From: Ignavibacteriales bacterium
GTDB lineage: Bacteria; Bacteroidota; Ignavibacteria; UBA10030
Reading direction: 5' to 3'
DNA length: 43,326 nucleotides
Assembly (NCBI GenBank): GCA_016192345.1
Contig: JACPUH010000019.1
Span: 1 to 43,326 of the forward strand
Position 1 is the first letter of the stretch. Each line of letters opens with the position of its first letter. Position numbers and translations under genes: made by a program. Below the pieces are notes generated by a model. That model worked only from the letters and a program-made list of their open reading frames with translations. It was not told the DNA's origin and did no database searches. Below are positions 16,340-26,360 of this stretch, one piece after another.

Positions 16340-18754
16340 TCATTCATACCGCAATGCTTCAACCGGATTGGCCAGCGCGGCCTTGACAGCCTGAAAACTG
16401 ACCGTCAGGAGAGCGATCAAGAGGGCTGCTCCGCCGACCAGCGCAAACACCCCCCATCCAATATAGACGCGGTAGGCAAAGTCCTGTAACCAGCGATTCA
16501 TCGCGTAGTACGCAATAGGCCAGGCAATGACGTTTGCCACGAGCACCAGTTTGATGAAATCCAATGAGAGCAATTGAACAATGCCGGAAACCGACGCACC
16601 CAGGACCTTTCGTACGCCGATCTCCTTGGTCCGTACCTCGGCCGCAAAGGCGGCGAGCCCCAGCAGCCCCAGGCAGGCGATGATAATCGTCAAGCCCGCG
16701 GCAATGCTGAAGATTTTTCCGAATCGTCGATCCTGTTGATAGAAATCCTCGAGTCGCTCGTCGAGAAAATTAAATTCAAACGGGGTGACCGTATCGAATT
16801 GCTCATGCACTCGCTGCAGGTCGGCAAGCGTTTGTGAAATATTTGCGGTGTTGATCCGGCATGTAAAATAGTCGATGGCGACAAACGGGTTGCTCCAGTG
16901 TCCGAGGATTAACGGACCGATGGTTTCGTGGAGAGACTGGAAATGAAAATCTTTCACAACGCCGACAACCCGGGCGCGGAAATTCCCGGCAGGCACATAC
17001 AGTTCCTTTCCCAGAGCCTGATCCCAGCCGAGGGCGCGCGCCGCCGCTTCGTTGATGATAACAGCAGAGGTATCCGTGCCCATCCCGCTTGAAAGGTTCC
17101 TCCCCTCCGCCAACGCTATCTCAAACGTATCGAGGAACCGTTCATCAATCGCCATGAAGGAGAACGACTGGGTATTCGTTTCAGAGCCATCCGCAGGAAG
17201 CGCCTGAATTTGTGTAATATTCTTCCATTCCCCGGGGACGCGCGAGGAAACAGAAACGCTCCGGACGGAAGAGACGTTCGCCATCTCGTTCTTGATCGAG
17301 ACAAAGTCTCTGCGTGCAGCTCCGCTGTTAATATCGATAACAACGAGTCCGGACTGATTGAATCCCAGGTTCTTCCCGCGAATGTACTCGAGCTGGTTGA
17401 ACGCGACAACGGTCGCAATCATCATGATAATGGAGAGACTGAACTGCACCACGACCAGGCTTTTGCGTACCAGGGAGGAACCGGATCCGGTTTGGCTTTC
17501 CCCCTTGAACACGGCGAGCGGACTCAACCGTGAAAGATACAATGCCGGGTAGCTGCCGGAACCGACGCCGACAAGAATCACCAATGCGACGAAGGCCATG
17601 GTGAGGCCTGCGTGGGATGTCCAATCAAGAGCGAGTTCCTTATCGGCCATCGCGTTGAAACCCGGGAGGGACAATTCCACCAGCAGGATGGCAAGGAAGA
17701 AACTCAAGAGGGAGATGAGGATCGATTCGCTGAGAAATTGACCGATTACCTGGCTCTTGAGAGCTCCGGCCACCTTCCTCATGCCCACTTCCTTTCCCCT
17801 TTTCATGGACCGTGCGGTCGCGAGGTTCGTATAATTGATGCAGGCAATAAGCAAGACGAAGAGGGCAATGGCCGAAACGATATAGACGGAGGCGATCTCT
17901 CCCTTATGGCTGTTCCGGTCAACCTCGAGACCGGCCGAACCAAAATGGATGTCCCTGAGAGGTTGAAGAGTCACTGTGCGTGATTCCTTCGGTGCGTCAC
18001 CCAGGTGTTTTCGAACAAGCGCCCCGAGCCTGGCATTCAACTCCGCAACCGGAACATCGACCTTTGTCTGCACATAGGTAATAAACCCGTCCGAATCCCA
18101 GGAGTTGATGAAGCGATTAAAGCCTGGATTTGCCTCCAGCGTTGCAAACGAAAGCAACATGCTGAAATCGAGGTGGGAGTTCTTCGGCGGGTCTTGCAGA
18201 ACCCCGGTGACCTTGAAGTCGCCAAAACGGTCGGTTGAGAGAAGCTTGCCGACCGGGTTCTCGTTGCCGAAGTATTTGCTCGCGGCGCTTTCCGTCAGAA
18301 CCATGGTGCGCGGCTCCTTGAGGGCCGTTTGGGGATTTCCCTGGATCAGGGTAAAGTCAAACAGGTCAAAGAATCCGGGCTCGGCAATGAGGTGATCTCC
18401 TTCATAAAAACTGTTTGTGCCATATTTTACCGCCATCCTCCCAATGCCCGACCGGTCGCGCATGCGGACCATGGCATTCACTTCCGGAAACTCGCTCAGG
18501 AGTGCGGGTCCAATGGGCCCCATCGTGGTGGCGAACGAACGCGCTGCCCGGTCCGGTGATTGCCGCGTCTCCGTTATCCGATAGATTCGGTCCGCGTTTT
18601 CATGGAACGCGTCAAAGTTAACCTCATCCTGAACATAGAGGAGAATGACAATGCAGCAGGCGAGCCCGATCGCGAGCCCCACAATATTGATTGTTGAATA
18701 CCCCTTTTGCTTGAGCAAGTTGCGCAGGGCAATTTTGAGATAGTTGGCGAGCAT
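16340..18754 (-). CDS. ABC permease 5 (MacB/FtsX type, 804 aa)
   Basis: An upstream in-frame ATG at 18772 exists, but I choose 18754 (MLANYLKIALRNLLKQKGYS) because it matches the paralogues and has AGAGGG at proper spacing. First signature KEVGMRKVAGAL, second AEVRTKEIGVRKVLGAS (V for the usual Q before R), tail NPVEALRYE. The second periplasmic domain has the segment SVSSRVPGEWKNI, then EGRNLSSGMGTDTSAV, and later IDYFTCRI. Permease 3 has close counterparts (AVSSRVPGDWKSY, IDYFTMRI), making 3 and 5 the clearest sister pair in the array. It follows permease 4 by 96 nt; the spacer holds no recognisable element. Confidence 0.92.
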   Translation of the reverse strand: MLANYLKIALRNLLKQKGYSTINIVGLAIGLACCIVILLYVQDEVNFDAFHENADRIYRITETRQSPDRAARSFATTMGPIGPALLSEFPEVNAMVRMRDRSGIGRMAVKYGTNSFYEGDHLIAEPGFFDLFDFTLIQGNPQTALKEPRTMVLTESAASKYFGNENPVGKLLSTDRFGDFKVTGVLQDPPKNSHLDFSMLLSFATLEANPGFNRFINSWDSDGFITYVQTKVDVPVAELNARLGALVRKHLGDAPKESRTVTLQPLRDIHFGSAGLEVDRNSHKGEIASVYIVSAIALFVLLIACINYTNLATARSMKRGKEVGMRKVAGALKSQVIGQFLSESILISLLSFFLAILLVELSLPGFNAMADKELALDWTSHAGLTMAFVALVILVGVGSGSYPALYLSRLSPLAVFKGESQTGSGSSLVRKSLVVVQFSLSIIMMIATVVAFNQLEYIRGKNLGFNQSGLVVIDINSGAARRDFVSIKNEMANVSSVRSVSVSSRVPGEWKNITQIQALPADGSETNTQSFSFMAIDERFLDTFEIALAEGRNLSSGMGTDTSAVIINEAAARALGWDQALGKELYVPAGNFRARVVGVVKDFHFQSLHETIGPLILGHWSNPFVAIDYFTCRINTANISQTLADLQRVHEQFDTVTPFEFNFLDERLEDFYQQDRRFGKIFSIAAGLTIIIACLGLLGLAAFAAEVRTKEIGVRKVLGASVSGIVQLLSLDFIKLVLVANVIAWPIAYYAMNRWLQDFAYRVYIGWGVFALVGGAALLIALLTVSFQAVKAALANPVEALRYE

Positions 18755-18850
18755 GGAACCCTCTTGGAGCAAGTTTAAAAGTTAGAAGCGGGAATTTCAG
18801 GGCAAATAAATGTTGCTGCCTTCCGCATTGTGGTTTTTGAATCCTGATGA

Positions 18851-21241
18851 TCATTCACAGCGCAGTGCTTCCACCGGGTTTGCAAGCGCGGCGGCGGCCG
18901 CTTGGTACGCAATCGTCGCAAACGAAATAATCAATCCAGCCAATCCTGCCAGAAGAAACGGCACCATGGAAATAGGGACGTGATAGGCGAAGTTCTGAAG
19001 CCAGCGATCCATTCCCACATAAGCGATGGGCCACGAGAGAAGGACCGCAATCCCGATCAGCAGGAGAAACTCCCTTGTCAAGAGCCCGACGAGGCCCGGG
19101 ACACTGGCCCCCAGGACCTTTCTGATGCCGATCTCCTTTGTGCGTTGAGAGGCCGCGTGTGAGGCAAGCCCGAATAAACCGAGGCATGCGGCAACGATCG
19201 CCAAAATGGCAAAGTAGGCAAAGACCTCCCCCAGCTTCTGATCTGCCCGATGAAGCTGATCGAAATCCTCGTCCACGAAATAGTAGTCAAATGGATAGTG
19301 CGGCGATGTTCTTGCCCATTCGTCCCGAATGAATTGCACCGTCTCACTCACATCACCCGGTGCAACCCGAATCGTAACAAGGTTCATTTTAGGCGCAGGC
19401 ATGACGGTCAGCATTGTTTCTTCGATTCGATCGTGCAGCGATTGGATGTGAAAATCCTTCGCCACACCGATGATGAACCCCTGTTTCTGCGTGCCGGCGT
19501 GATACATCGTGAATTTCTTACCAATGGCCTCCCGGGGAGATCGGATTCCCTGGGCCCGGATCAGGGCTTCGTTCACGATGAACGATTCTGTCCCGTCGGT
19601 CGGAAGGTCCGTTGAAAAGCCCCGTCCCGCCAGCAACTCGATGCCGTACGTATTCAGAAAATCCTCGTCGACAAACATTCTGTAGGCGCCTGATCTCTCA
19701 TGATCCTCCAGCTGGAATCCAACGCCGTTCCCCGCCCGCCCGGGCACCTGTTCTGTCAAAGTCACACCGAGTATCTTGGGGTTTCTCTGAAGCTCCTGCT
19801 TGAACACCTGACGTTCTCCGCGTATCTGATCGTTCAAGGGAAGAACGAGCATCTGTTCACGTTGAAACCCCAGGTTCAAGCTGCGGACGAAGTTCATCTG
19901 CGAAGAGACGATGCCGGTACACGCCATCATGGCCACCGAGAGCGTGAACTGGAGAACAACGAGCCCCTTCCGCATGAAAGCGGTTCCGGCCACTCCCCCG
20001 CGAGACGAAGAATGGAGAACAGAAACCGGACGAAACGATGAGAGAACGTACGCCGGATAGCTTCCCGCAAGCACCCCCACAACCGCGATCAATCCAAGAA
20101 TCAGCCCGATGCCCTCCGGGCTTGCAAGGGACAGCAATGAAAGATCCTTCTCCGCTATACGGTTGAACACGGGGATCATCACCTCCACAAGAACCAAACC
20201 GACTACAACGGAACTGAACGCCAGGAGTATTGATTCGCCGATGAACTGGCGGATCAACTGGGTTTTCTGTGCCCCCAGGACTTTGCGCATTCCGACTTCA
20301 CGGGCCCGCCTGGTCGATCGGGCGGTGGAGAGATTGACAAAGTTGATGCAGGCAATGAGGAGAATAAACAATGCCACTGCGGACAGGATAAAGACGATCG
20401 ACGCGTCGCCCGGGATTTCCATGTGACCGTTCAAATTGGAATTCAACCGGACGTCATGGAGAGACTGAAGGTGGATCGAAAGAGTGGTCTTACGCCCCAA
20501 CTGCCCCTCGAGAAAATTCGGGAGCTTCGTTTCCAAGGCTTGAACGTCGACGCCCGGCTTGAGCAGAACAAACGTAAAGATTGATTCGAGGCTCCAAGGA
20601 CGAAAGGATTGTGTTTCGCTCGTCATGGATCCGACAAGGTCAAACTGAATGCTGGAGTTCAACGGGAGGTTCTCGGCGATGCCGGTGACCGTAAAATCGA
20701 CGAATCGACCGTCATTGTTCTGGTCGATGGAGAGTTTTTTCCCCATCGGTTCTTCGTCGCCGAAATATTTCCCGGCGATCGACCTCGTGATCACGATACT
20801 GTTTGGAGCAACCAGCGCTTTTTCCCGATCTCCAGCGATGAACGGGAAGGAGAACATCCGAAACAAGGTCGAATCGGCCAGCATGAACCTTTTCTCGTAA
20901 AAGCGCCGATGTTCGTAAGCAACAACCCGCTTTTCGTTCCAACCAAACTTTCGAAATCGCACAAAGCTCTCCATTTCGGGGAATTCTTTTACCAGGGACG
21001 GACCGGCTGCGATTTGACCGTTGGCGTTCGTGGGCCGACCGTCTCCCGACATCCCCGTGTTGACCCGATAGATCCGGTCTTTGAATGCATGGAACTGATC
21101 GAACGAGCGCTCGTCCTGCACAAAGAGAATGATCACGATACAGCAGGCTACCCCGATCGCAAGGCCGGAGATGGTCAGCAGGGTGTACAACGGCTGGCGT
21201 TTCAGGTTACGGATGGAGATTGTGAGATAGTTAATACCCAT
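18851..21241 (-). CDS. ABC permease 4 (MacB/FtsX type, 796 aa)
   Basis: Starts MGINYLTISIRNLKRQPLYT, a slightly altered N-terminus (INYLTIS instead of xNYLKIA), with only a weak ribosome site (AAGAATAA), so translation may be lower than for its neighbours. First signature AREVGMRKVLGAQ, second ASQRTKEIGIRKVLGAS, tail NPVEALRCE with a cysteine next to last. The conserved second-domain element is GVAKDFHIQSLH, a relaxed form. The last helix region (SMVPFLLAGLAGLIISFATI) lacks the WW pair found in several others. Spacing is 77 nt after permease 3. Confidence 0.92.
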   Translation of the reverse strand: MGINYLTISIRNLKRQPLYTLLTISGLAIGVACCIVIILFVQDERSFDQFHAFKDRIYRVNTGMSGDGRPTNANGQIAAGPSLVKEFPEMESFVRFRKFGWNEKRVVAYEHRRFYEKRFMLADSTLFRMFSFPFIAGDREKALVAPNSIVITRSIAGKYFGDEEPMGKKLSIDQNNDGRFVDFTVTGIAENLPLNSSIQFDLVGSMTSETQSFRPWSLESIFTFVLLKPGVDVQALETKLPNFLEGQLGRKTTLSIHLQSLHDVRLNSNLNGHMEIPGDASIVFILSAVALFILLIACINFVNLSTARSTRRAREVGMRKVLGAQKTQLIRQFIGESILLAFSSVVVGLVLVEVMIPVFNRIAEKDLSLLSLASPEGIGLILGLIAVVGVLAGSYPAYVLSSFRPVSVLHSSSRGGVAGTAFMRKGLVVLQFTLSVAMMACTGIVSSQMNFVRSLNLGFQREQMLVLPLNDQIRGERQVFKQELQRNPKILGVTLTEQVPGRAGNGVGFQLEDHERSGAYRMFVDEDFLNTYGIELLAGRGFSTDLPTDGTESFIVNEALIRAQGIRSPREAIGKKFTMYHAGTQKQGFIIGVAKDFHIQSLHDRIEETMLTVMPAPKMNLVTIRVAPGDVSETVQFIRDEWARTSPHYPFDYYFVDEDFDQLHRADQKLGEVFAYFAILAIVAACLGLFGLASHAASQRTKEIGIRKVLGASVPGLVGLLTREFLLLIGIAVLLSWPIAYVGMDRWLQNFAYHVPISMVPFLLAGLAGLIISFATIAYQAAAAALANPVEALRCE

Positions 21242-21318
21242 GGTATTTATTCTTCATGTCTGAGGATTTCGTTCACTGGAGTTGGTGTTTACAATGCTGT
21301 GCTCTCCACTCCCCTTTC

Positions 21319-23763
21319 TTACTCGTATCGGAGTGCTTCCACCGGATTTGCCAACGCTGCTTTTAGGGCTTGCATGCTCACGGTCAGCAATGCGATCAAC
21401 AACGCCAATCCGCCTGCCAGGACAAACACCCACCAGCCGATCTCGATACGGTACGCAAAGCCCTCCAGCCACCGATCCATGGCCCAGTACGCCAACGGGG
21501 TCGCAATGATCAACCCGAGGAGTATGAGCCTCGCGAAATCCCCCGACAGCAGTTTCACAATGCTGCCGACCGAGGCGCCGAGTATTTTTCGCACACCGAT
21601 TTCCTTGGTGCGTTGTTCGGCCATGAAAGCCGCCAACCCAAAGAGACCGATACAGGCGATCAAAATCGCCAGGCCCGCCGCAACGCTGAAGATCGTCCCC
21701 AGTCTCTGGTCACGCTCGTACAGGTTCATCCACCATTCATCCAGAAAGCCCAGCTCGATGGGATTAATCGGATCGAACCGTGCATGCACCGCGCTCAGGA
21801 AGTCGATGGTCTCCTGAACATTTTCACCGGCGATGCGCATCGTGAAGTAATCGATGCCCCACAGCGCATGGCGGCCCCCGGCCGGCATGAATCCCAGGGC
21901 GAGAGGTTCAATACGATCATGGAGCGATTCAAAGTGGAAATCCCGCACAACGCCAATCACAATCCCGGTGAAGTTCGAGGACGAAAAGCGAACGGTCTTC
22001 CCGATAGGGGATTCGGTGAAAAGAGCCTTTGCGGCCGTTTCGTTCAGGATCACCGCGTTGGAATCCGATGCGAATGCGCGGGAAAAATTCCTCCCCTGCG
22101 TCAGATCCATTTCGTACGTCCGGAGAAAATCCTCATCCACGCCGTTGAAGACCATGCGGACCGATTCAGACGCCGGTTGATCGGCTCTCGTGACACCAAA
22201 CCTTCGATAGCTTTTCCAGTCGCCCGGAACCCTCGACGAGACCGCAACGCTCTTGACCGAGGCGTTGCGCAATAATTCGTTTTTGACATTTATGAAATTC
22301 TCCTGCACGCTGTCATGATTAATGTCGAACACCACCAATTGATCCCTGTTAAAGCCGAGTTCCTTGGTGGTCACATACCCTAGCTGACGGGAGACAACGA
22401 CGGTGGCAACAATCATAACAATCGTCACCACGAATTGCAGGACCACGAGAGCGTTCCTCAGGCGAACACCTCCACGCCCGGTTTTTGTTTCGCCCCTCAG
22501 GATAAGGCTCGGCGTCAGACCGGATAAATAGAATGCAGGGTAGCTCCCGGCGATGAGCCCTACCAGGAGGGCAAGCCCGATCAACGCGCCCAGAACGGGC
22601 GGAGAAAAGATGAGGGCGATGGAGAGGTCGTTTCCCGCAAGGGAATTGAATGTGGGCAGGGCGAATTCAACGAGTCCGATGGCCAAAAGAAAAGAAATTA
22701 GAGCCTGGACAATTGCCTCGAAAAGAAACTGGCCCGCCATCTGCAACCGGTCAGCACCAACCACCTTGCGCAGCGCAACCTCCTTTGCCCGCTTCATGGC
22801 CCTTGCTGTCGCGAGGTTCATGTAGTTGACGCACGCAATCCCCGCCACGAAGAGCGCCAGAAGGAGAAAAATCCGGACATACATCATGTCCCCTTCCCGA
22901 ACATTCAACTCGAACGCAATGTCAGATGACCCGAAATGAACGTCGGTGAACGGCTGCAGGACAAATCCTTTGGTATATCCTTCTTCCTCCGGTACATACT
23001 TTTTGGTGAATGCCGCCAGTTTCGATTCGACTGCCGACTCCATCCCCTCATCCTGCAACAACACATACGTCGAGGCCTGATAGTTATCCCAATCTCGTAT
23101 CCATTCACGGGACGATTCGAATCGCTCGAGCGTCGATGTTGAAATGAGAAAATCAAACTGGAGATGCGAATTTGCAGGGAGGCGTTTGAGAACCCCCGTG
23201 ACGGTGTAGGTGCTCATCCCGAATTCCGGAAAATCTTCCGCTTCGATGTAAAGTCGTTCGCCCACGGGGTTTGATTCTCCAAAGAGCATTGCTGCCTTGT
23301 CCTCCGTCAACACGACTGCACCCGGTTCTTTCAACGCCGCCGCGGGGTCCCCGTAGAGAAAAGGAAAATCGAACATGTGAAATGTTTCGGACCCGGAGAA
23401 GAAGTAATTTCGTGCAATGAGGCCGGTCTGGTTCGATGCTTCCCGTTTGACCGTAAGCCGCCATCCCTGCAGGAAATGGGTTGAGGCTTCCACTTCCGGG
23501 AACTCCTCCTTCAGCGCAGCGGCAAGGGGCGGCATGTTTCTCCCGATCGTCCGTTCTCCCTGGACCGTTCCCTGGATGTAGTTCACTCTGTACAACTTTT
23601 CCGCATTCTTATGGAAGCGGTCAAACTGCAGTTCGCTGTACACATGGAGAAGGATGAGCATACAGCAAGCAATGCCGACTGACAGTCCGGCAATATTGAT
23701 CGCGGAATAGACTTTGTTCTTTTGAAGATTCCGCAGAGCGATTTTGAGATAGCTGGAAAACAT
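21319..23763 (-). CDS. ABC permease 3 (MacB/FtsX type, 814 aa)
   Basis: Good AAAGGAG ribosome site before ATG 23763. The first cytoplasmic signature reads AKEVALRKVVGAD, with alanine at the glycine that every other copy keeps in E-[IV]-G; the second, AEQRTKEIGVRKILGAS, is normal. Because these loops are expected to touch the ATPase, this change is worth noting. The first periplasmic domain has an insert around EAEDFPEFGMSTYTVTGV. Second-domain segments RVPGDW and NHDSVQENFINVKNELL parallel RVPGEW and NSGAARRDFVSIKNEM of permease 5. The 5' leader is shared with permease 7. Tail NPVEALRYE. Confidence 0.92.
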   Translation of the reverse strand: MFSSYLKIALRNLQKNKVYSAINIAGLSVGIACCMLILLHVYSELQFDRFHKNAEKLYRVNYIQGTVQGERTIGRNMPPLAAALKEEFPEVEASTHFLQGWRLTVKREASNQTGLIARNYFFSGSETFHMFDFPFLYGDPAAALKEPGAVVLTEDKAAMLFGESNPVGERLYIEAEDFPEFGMSTYTVTGVLKRLPANSHLQFDFLISTSTLERFESSREWIRDWDNYQASTYVLLQDEGMESAVESKLAAFTKKYVPEEEGYTKGFVLQPFTDVHFGSSDIAFELNVREGDMMYVRIFLLLALFVAGIACVNYMNLATARAMKRAKEVALRKVVGADRLQMAGQFLFEAIVQALISFLLAIGLVEFALPTFNSLAGNDLSIALIFSPPVLGALIGLALLVGLIAGSYPAFYLSGLTPSLILRGETKTGRGGVRLRNALVVLQFVVTIVMIVATVVVSRQLGYVTTKELGFNRDQLVVFDINHDSVQENFINVKNELLRNASVKSVAVSSRVPGDWKSYRRFGVTRADQPASESVRMVFNGVDEDFLRTYEMDLTQGRNFSRAFASDSNAVILNETAAKALFTESPIGKTVRFSSSNFTGIVIGVVRDFHFESLHDRIEPLALGFMPAGGRHALWGIDYFTMRIAGENVQETIDFLSAVHARFDPINPIELGFLDEWWMNLYERDQRLGTIFSVAAGLAILIACIGLFGLAAFMAEQRTKEIGVRKILGASVGSIVKLLSGDFARLILLGLIIATPLAYWAMDRWLEGFAYRIEIGWWVFVLAGGLALLIALLTVSMQALKAALANPVEALRYE

Positions 23764-23799
23764 GGAAACTCCTTTCGAAGAATTCAGATCAAAGTCTCA

Positions 23800-23834
23800 T
23801 ATCTGCCTTCTGCCCACTGCATTGCTTCCCGCCT
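23800..23834. repeat. TCTGCC-type short repeats in spacer after permease 2
   Basis: CTGCCTTCTGCCCACTGC and a following degenerate unit sit directly 3' of the permease 2 stop codon, in the same relative place as the tracts after permeases 6 and 10. Too short to be a structured element by itself. Confidence 0.45.
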
Positions 23835-23835
23835 G

Positions 23836-26202
23836 TCATTCATATCGCAGTGCTTCGACCGGATTGGCCAGTGCGGCCTTCACCGTCTGCAGGCTCACCG
23901 TGACCAACGCAATTATCAGGGCCAGTCCACCTGCCCCGACGAACAACCACCACTCAAGCTCCACGCGGTAGGCGAAGTTTTCCAACCAGCTTGTCATGAA
24001 ATAATACGCTGCCGGCCAGGCGAACAGATTTGCCAGCAGCACAAGCCGGACAAATTCTTTTGAAAACGACGCGGAGATATCGACGACAGACGCCCCGAGT
24101 ATTTTTCGAATGCCGATCTCCTTGGTTCGTTGTTCCGTCGCAAAGGCGGCGAGGCTGAGGAGCCCAAGGAGCGCAATACCAATCGTCATGGCCGAAAAGG
24201 CAAGGAAGAGCTTTTGAAACCGTTGTTCCGATTTGTACAGCTGGTCGTAGGACTCATCAAGGAACCAGTAATCAAACGGCGCGTCCGGAGCCACCCGTTC
24301 CCATGCACCACGGAGTGCGGTCATTCGTTCGGACATAGCGCCGGGCGCGAGGCGGACGGACAGAAACGAAAAACGATCCCGCCACGGTTCGTTGGTCAGG
24401 ATCAACGGTTCCAGCTTATCGCGAAGGGTTGCATAATGAAAGTCCTTCACCACCCCAATGATCTGATGCTCTCCGTTCCGCCTGATCCTCTTCCCGATCG
24501 GGTCATCCCAACCAAGCTCGCGGGCAAGCGTTTCATTGATCATATATCCCCCCCTCTCGGACTGAATTTCCCGGGAGAAGTTCCTGCCGCGAACGACCGG
24601 GATGTCGAATGTTGAGAGAAACTTCTCATCGATATCCACGACGTTGATCATCATCGGCGACGAATGACCTTCGGGGAAGTAGCCGTTGCTGGTAAAACCG
24701 TCCGAAGGCACATCCGAAGACGCGGCCACGCTGACCACTCCCGAGACGGCTGAGAGCTCTTGTTGAAGTTCCTCCGCCCGCGTCTTCGCGAGATCACCAA
24801 CAAGAGGGAACACGACGATACCTTCCTTTTGAAATCCGAGATTTTTGCTTTTGGTAAAAGAAAGCTGGTGCGTCACCACCCCCGTGCAAACAATCAAGGC
24901 AATTGCGACCGCAAACTGGCCCACAACGAGAACGTTGCGCGATCTACCCATGAGTTTCCCGGAATATGTCATTCCCTTCATCGTATGAGTCGATTGAAGG
25001 GATGAGAGATAGAAAGCGGGGTAACTCCCCCCCGCCAGGCCAACCAAAACGAACATGGCCATTAACGCGGCTGTCGTCTCGAGATCCACCATGGGAGGCA
25101 ATGACAACTCCTTCCCCACAACCTCCTGATACGCGGGGAATATCAACTCCGCGAGGAAAAGTGCGCCGATGAGGGCAAGAAAGCTCGCGAGGAACGATTC
25201 GCTCAGAAATTGCCCGATCAATGTCGAGCGATGCGCTCCGAGGATTTTCCTGACCCCGATTTCCTTTGCGCGTCGCGTTGCCCGCGCCGTCGTCATGTTG
25301 GTGTAATTCACACAAGCGATCAAGACGACGAGTCCCGCTACCACGGCAAAAACCGCGAGGTTCGTCCTGGTCGATTCCGAACCGGGACTGTAAAAAAGAT
25401 GGATCCGCTCCAGGGGCTGCAAGTACGGCTCATAGCGAACGCCAATACTCTCAAGGCGGGAATTGATATGTTTCCACATCAGTTCCGGAAGTTTAGCCTC
25501 CACCTCCGCGGCGCCCGTACGGGATTCGAGCATAACGTAACAGGCATATTGATTTCCACCATCCCAATCCAGGAAAAGATTCGGATCCTCGGAGAGTGTG
25601 GAAAAGGAAACGAGCGCATCAAACTGAAGATGCGAATTTGGCGGCGGATCGTTCACAACTCCGGTAACGGCATACACATCTGCCGCATTGATACGGACAG
25701 ACTTTCCTACCGGGTTCTCTTCTCCGAACAGCCTTTGAGCCAATCCTTTTGTGAGGAGAATCGAATGCGGTTGCACGAGCGCGTGTTCACGAGATCCAGA
25801 CAAAAGCTCAAAGGAAAAGAGTTCGAAAAATGTCGAATCGGCGTACCGGAGTTCTCCCGCTTTTAACGTTTTGTCCGAATAAGAAAGATGCGCCACACGA
25901 GCTGATGAGACCCGGGTAAAGGATTTCACTCCGGGGATTTCCCGCGCCATGGCAGGACCGAGTGGAGGGGTGAAATACGGGCCATCGCCTTCCACCTTTC
26001 CCTGCTTGAAATGGCGGATGGAGACACGATAGAGATTGTCCGCGTTCGCATGAAAGGAATCGTACCTTGATTCAAACCTGATGTACAAAAGTATCAGGAG
26101 CGCCGCCGCCATGCCCATCGCCAGACCCGCAATGGTGATGAGGGAATACGTTTTGTGCTTCAGAATCGCACGCAGCGCCATCGTAAAATTGTTTGAGTTC
26201 AT
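23836..26202 (-). CDS. ABC permease 2 (MacB/FtsX type, 788 aa)
   Basis: Starts MNSNNFTMALRAILKHKTYS; GAGAGGATGG precedes ATG 26202. Here the first helix has GLAMGMAAALLILLYI (no cysteine pair), then ESRYDSFHANADNLYRV. Signatures are AKEIGVRKILGAH and TEQRTKEIGIRKILGAS, so both halves carry the same EIG[IV]RKILGA form. Second domain: GVVKDFHYATLRDKLEPL. Tail NPVEALRYE. It follows permease 1 by 158 nt; that spacer contains a small hairpin (TTCCCT at 26228-26233 pairing with AGGGAA at 26243-26248) but no gene. Confidence 0.92.
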   Translation of the reverse strand: MNSNNFTMALRAILKHKTYSLITIAGLAMGMAAALLILLYIRFESRYDSFHANADNLYRVSIRHFKQGKVEGDGPYFTPPLGPAMAREIPGVKSFTRVSSARVAHLSYSDKTLKAGELRYADSTFFELFSFELLSGSREHALVQPHSILLTKGLAQRLFGEENPVGKSVRINAADVYAVTGVVNDPPPNSHLQFDALVSFSTLSEDPNLFLDWDGGNQYACYVMLESRTGAAEVEAKLPELMWKHINSRLESIGVRYEPYLQPLERIHLFYSPGSESTRTNLAVFAVVAGLVVLIACVNYTNMTTARATRRAKEIGVRKILGAHRSTLIGQFLSESFLASFLALIGALFLAELIFPAYQEVVGKELSLPPMVDLETTAALMAMFVLVGLAGGSYPAFYLSSLQSTHTMKGMTYSGKLMGRSRNVLVVGQFAVAIALIVCTGVVTHQLSFTKSKNLGFQKEGIVVFPLVGDLAKTRAEELQQELSAVSGVVSVAASSDVPSDGFTSNGYFPEGHSSPMMINVVDIDEKFLSTFDIPVVRGRNFSREIQSERGGYMINETLARELGWDDPIGKRIRRNGEHQIIGVVKDFHYATLRDKLEPLILTNEPWRDRFSFLSVRLAPGAMSERMTALRGAWERVAPDAPFDYWFLDESYDQLYKSEQRFQKLFLAFSAMTIGIALLGLLSLAAFATEQRTKEIGIRKILGASVVDISASFSKEFVRLVLLANLFAWPAAYYFMTSWLENFAYRVELEWWLFVGAGGLALIIALVTVSLQTVKAALANPVEALRYE

Positions 26203-26360
26203 AACCCATCCTCTCAGCGACCCGTCATTCCCTTCTTGAACGAGGGAACTTACGAACCGGCGTTCTCAATGCAACTCCCTCCGAATTGTGGTTTGCCCTA
26301 CTGTCCCCGACTTTTTTTTCTACCGCTTCTCTCCCGCTCTGGTGGTTTCAGACTCCGAGG

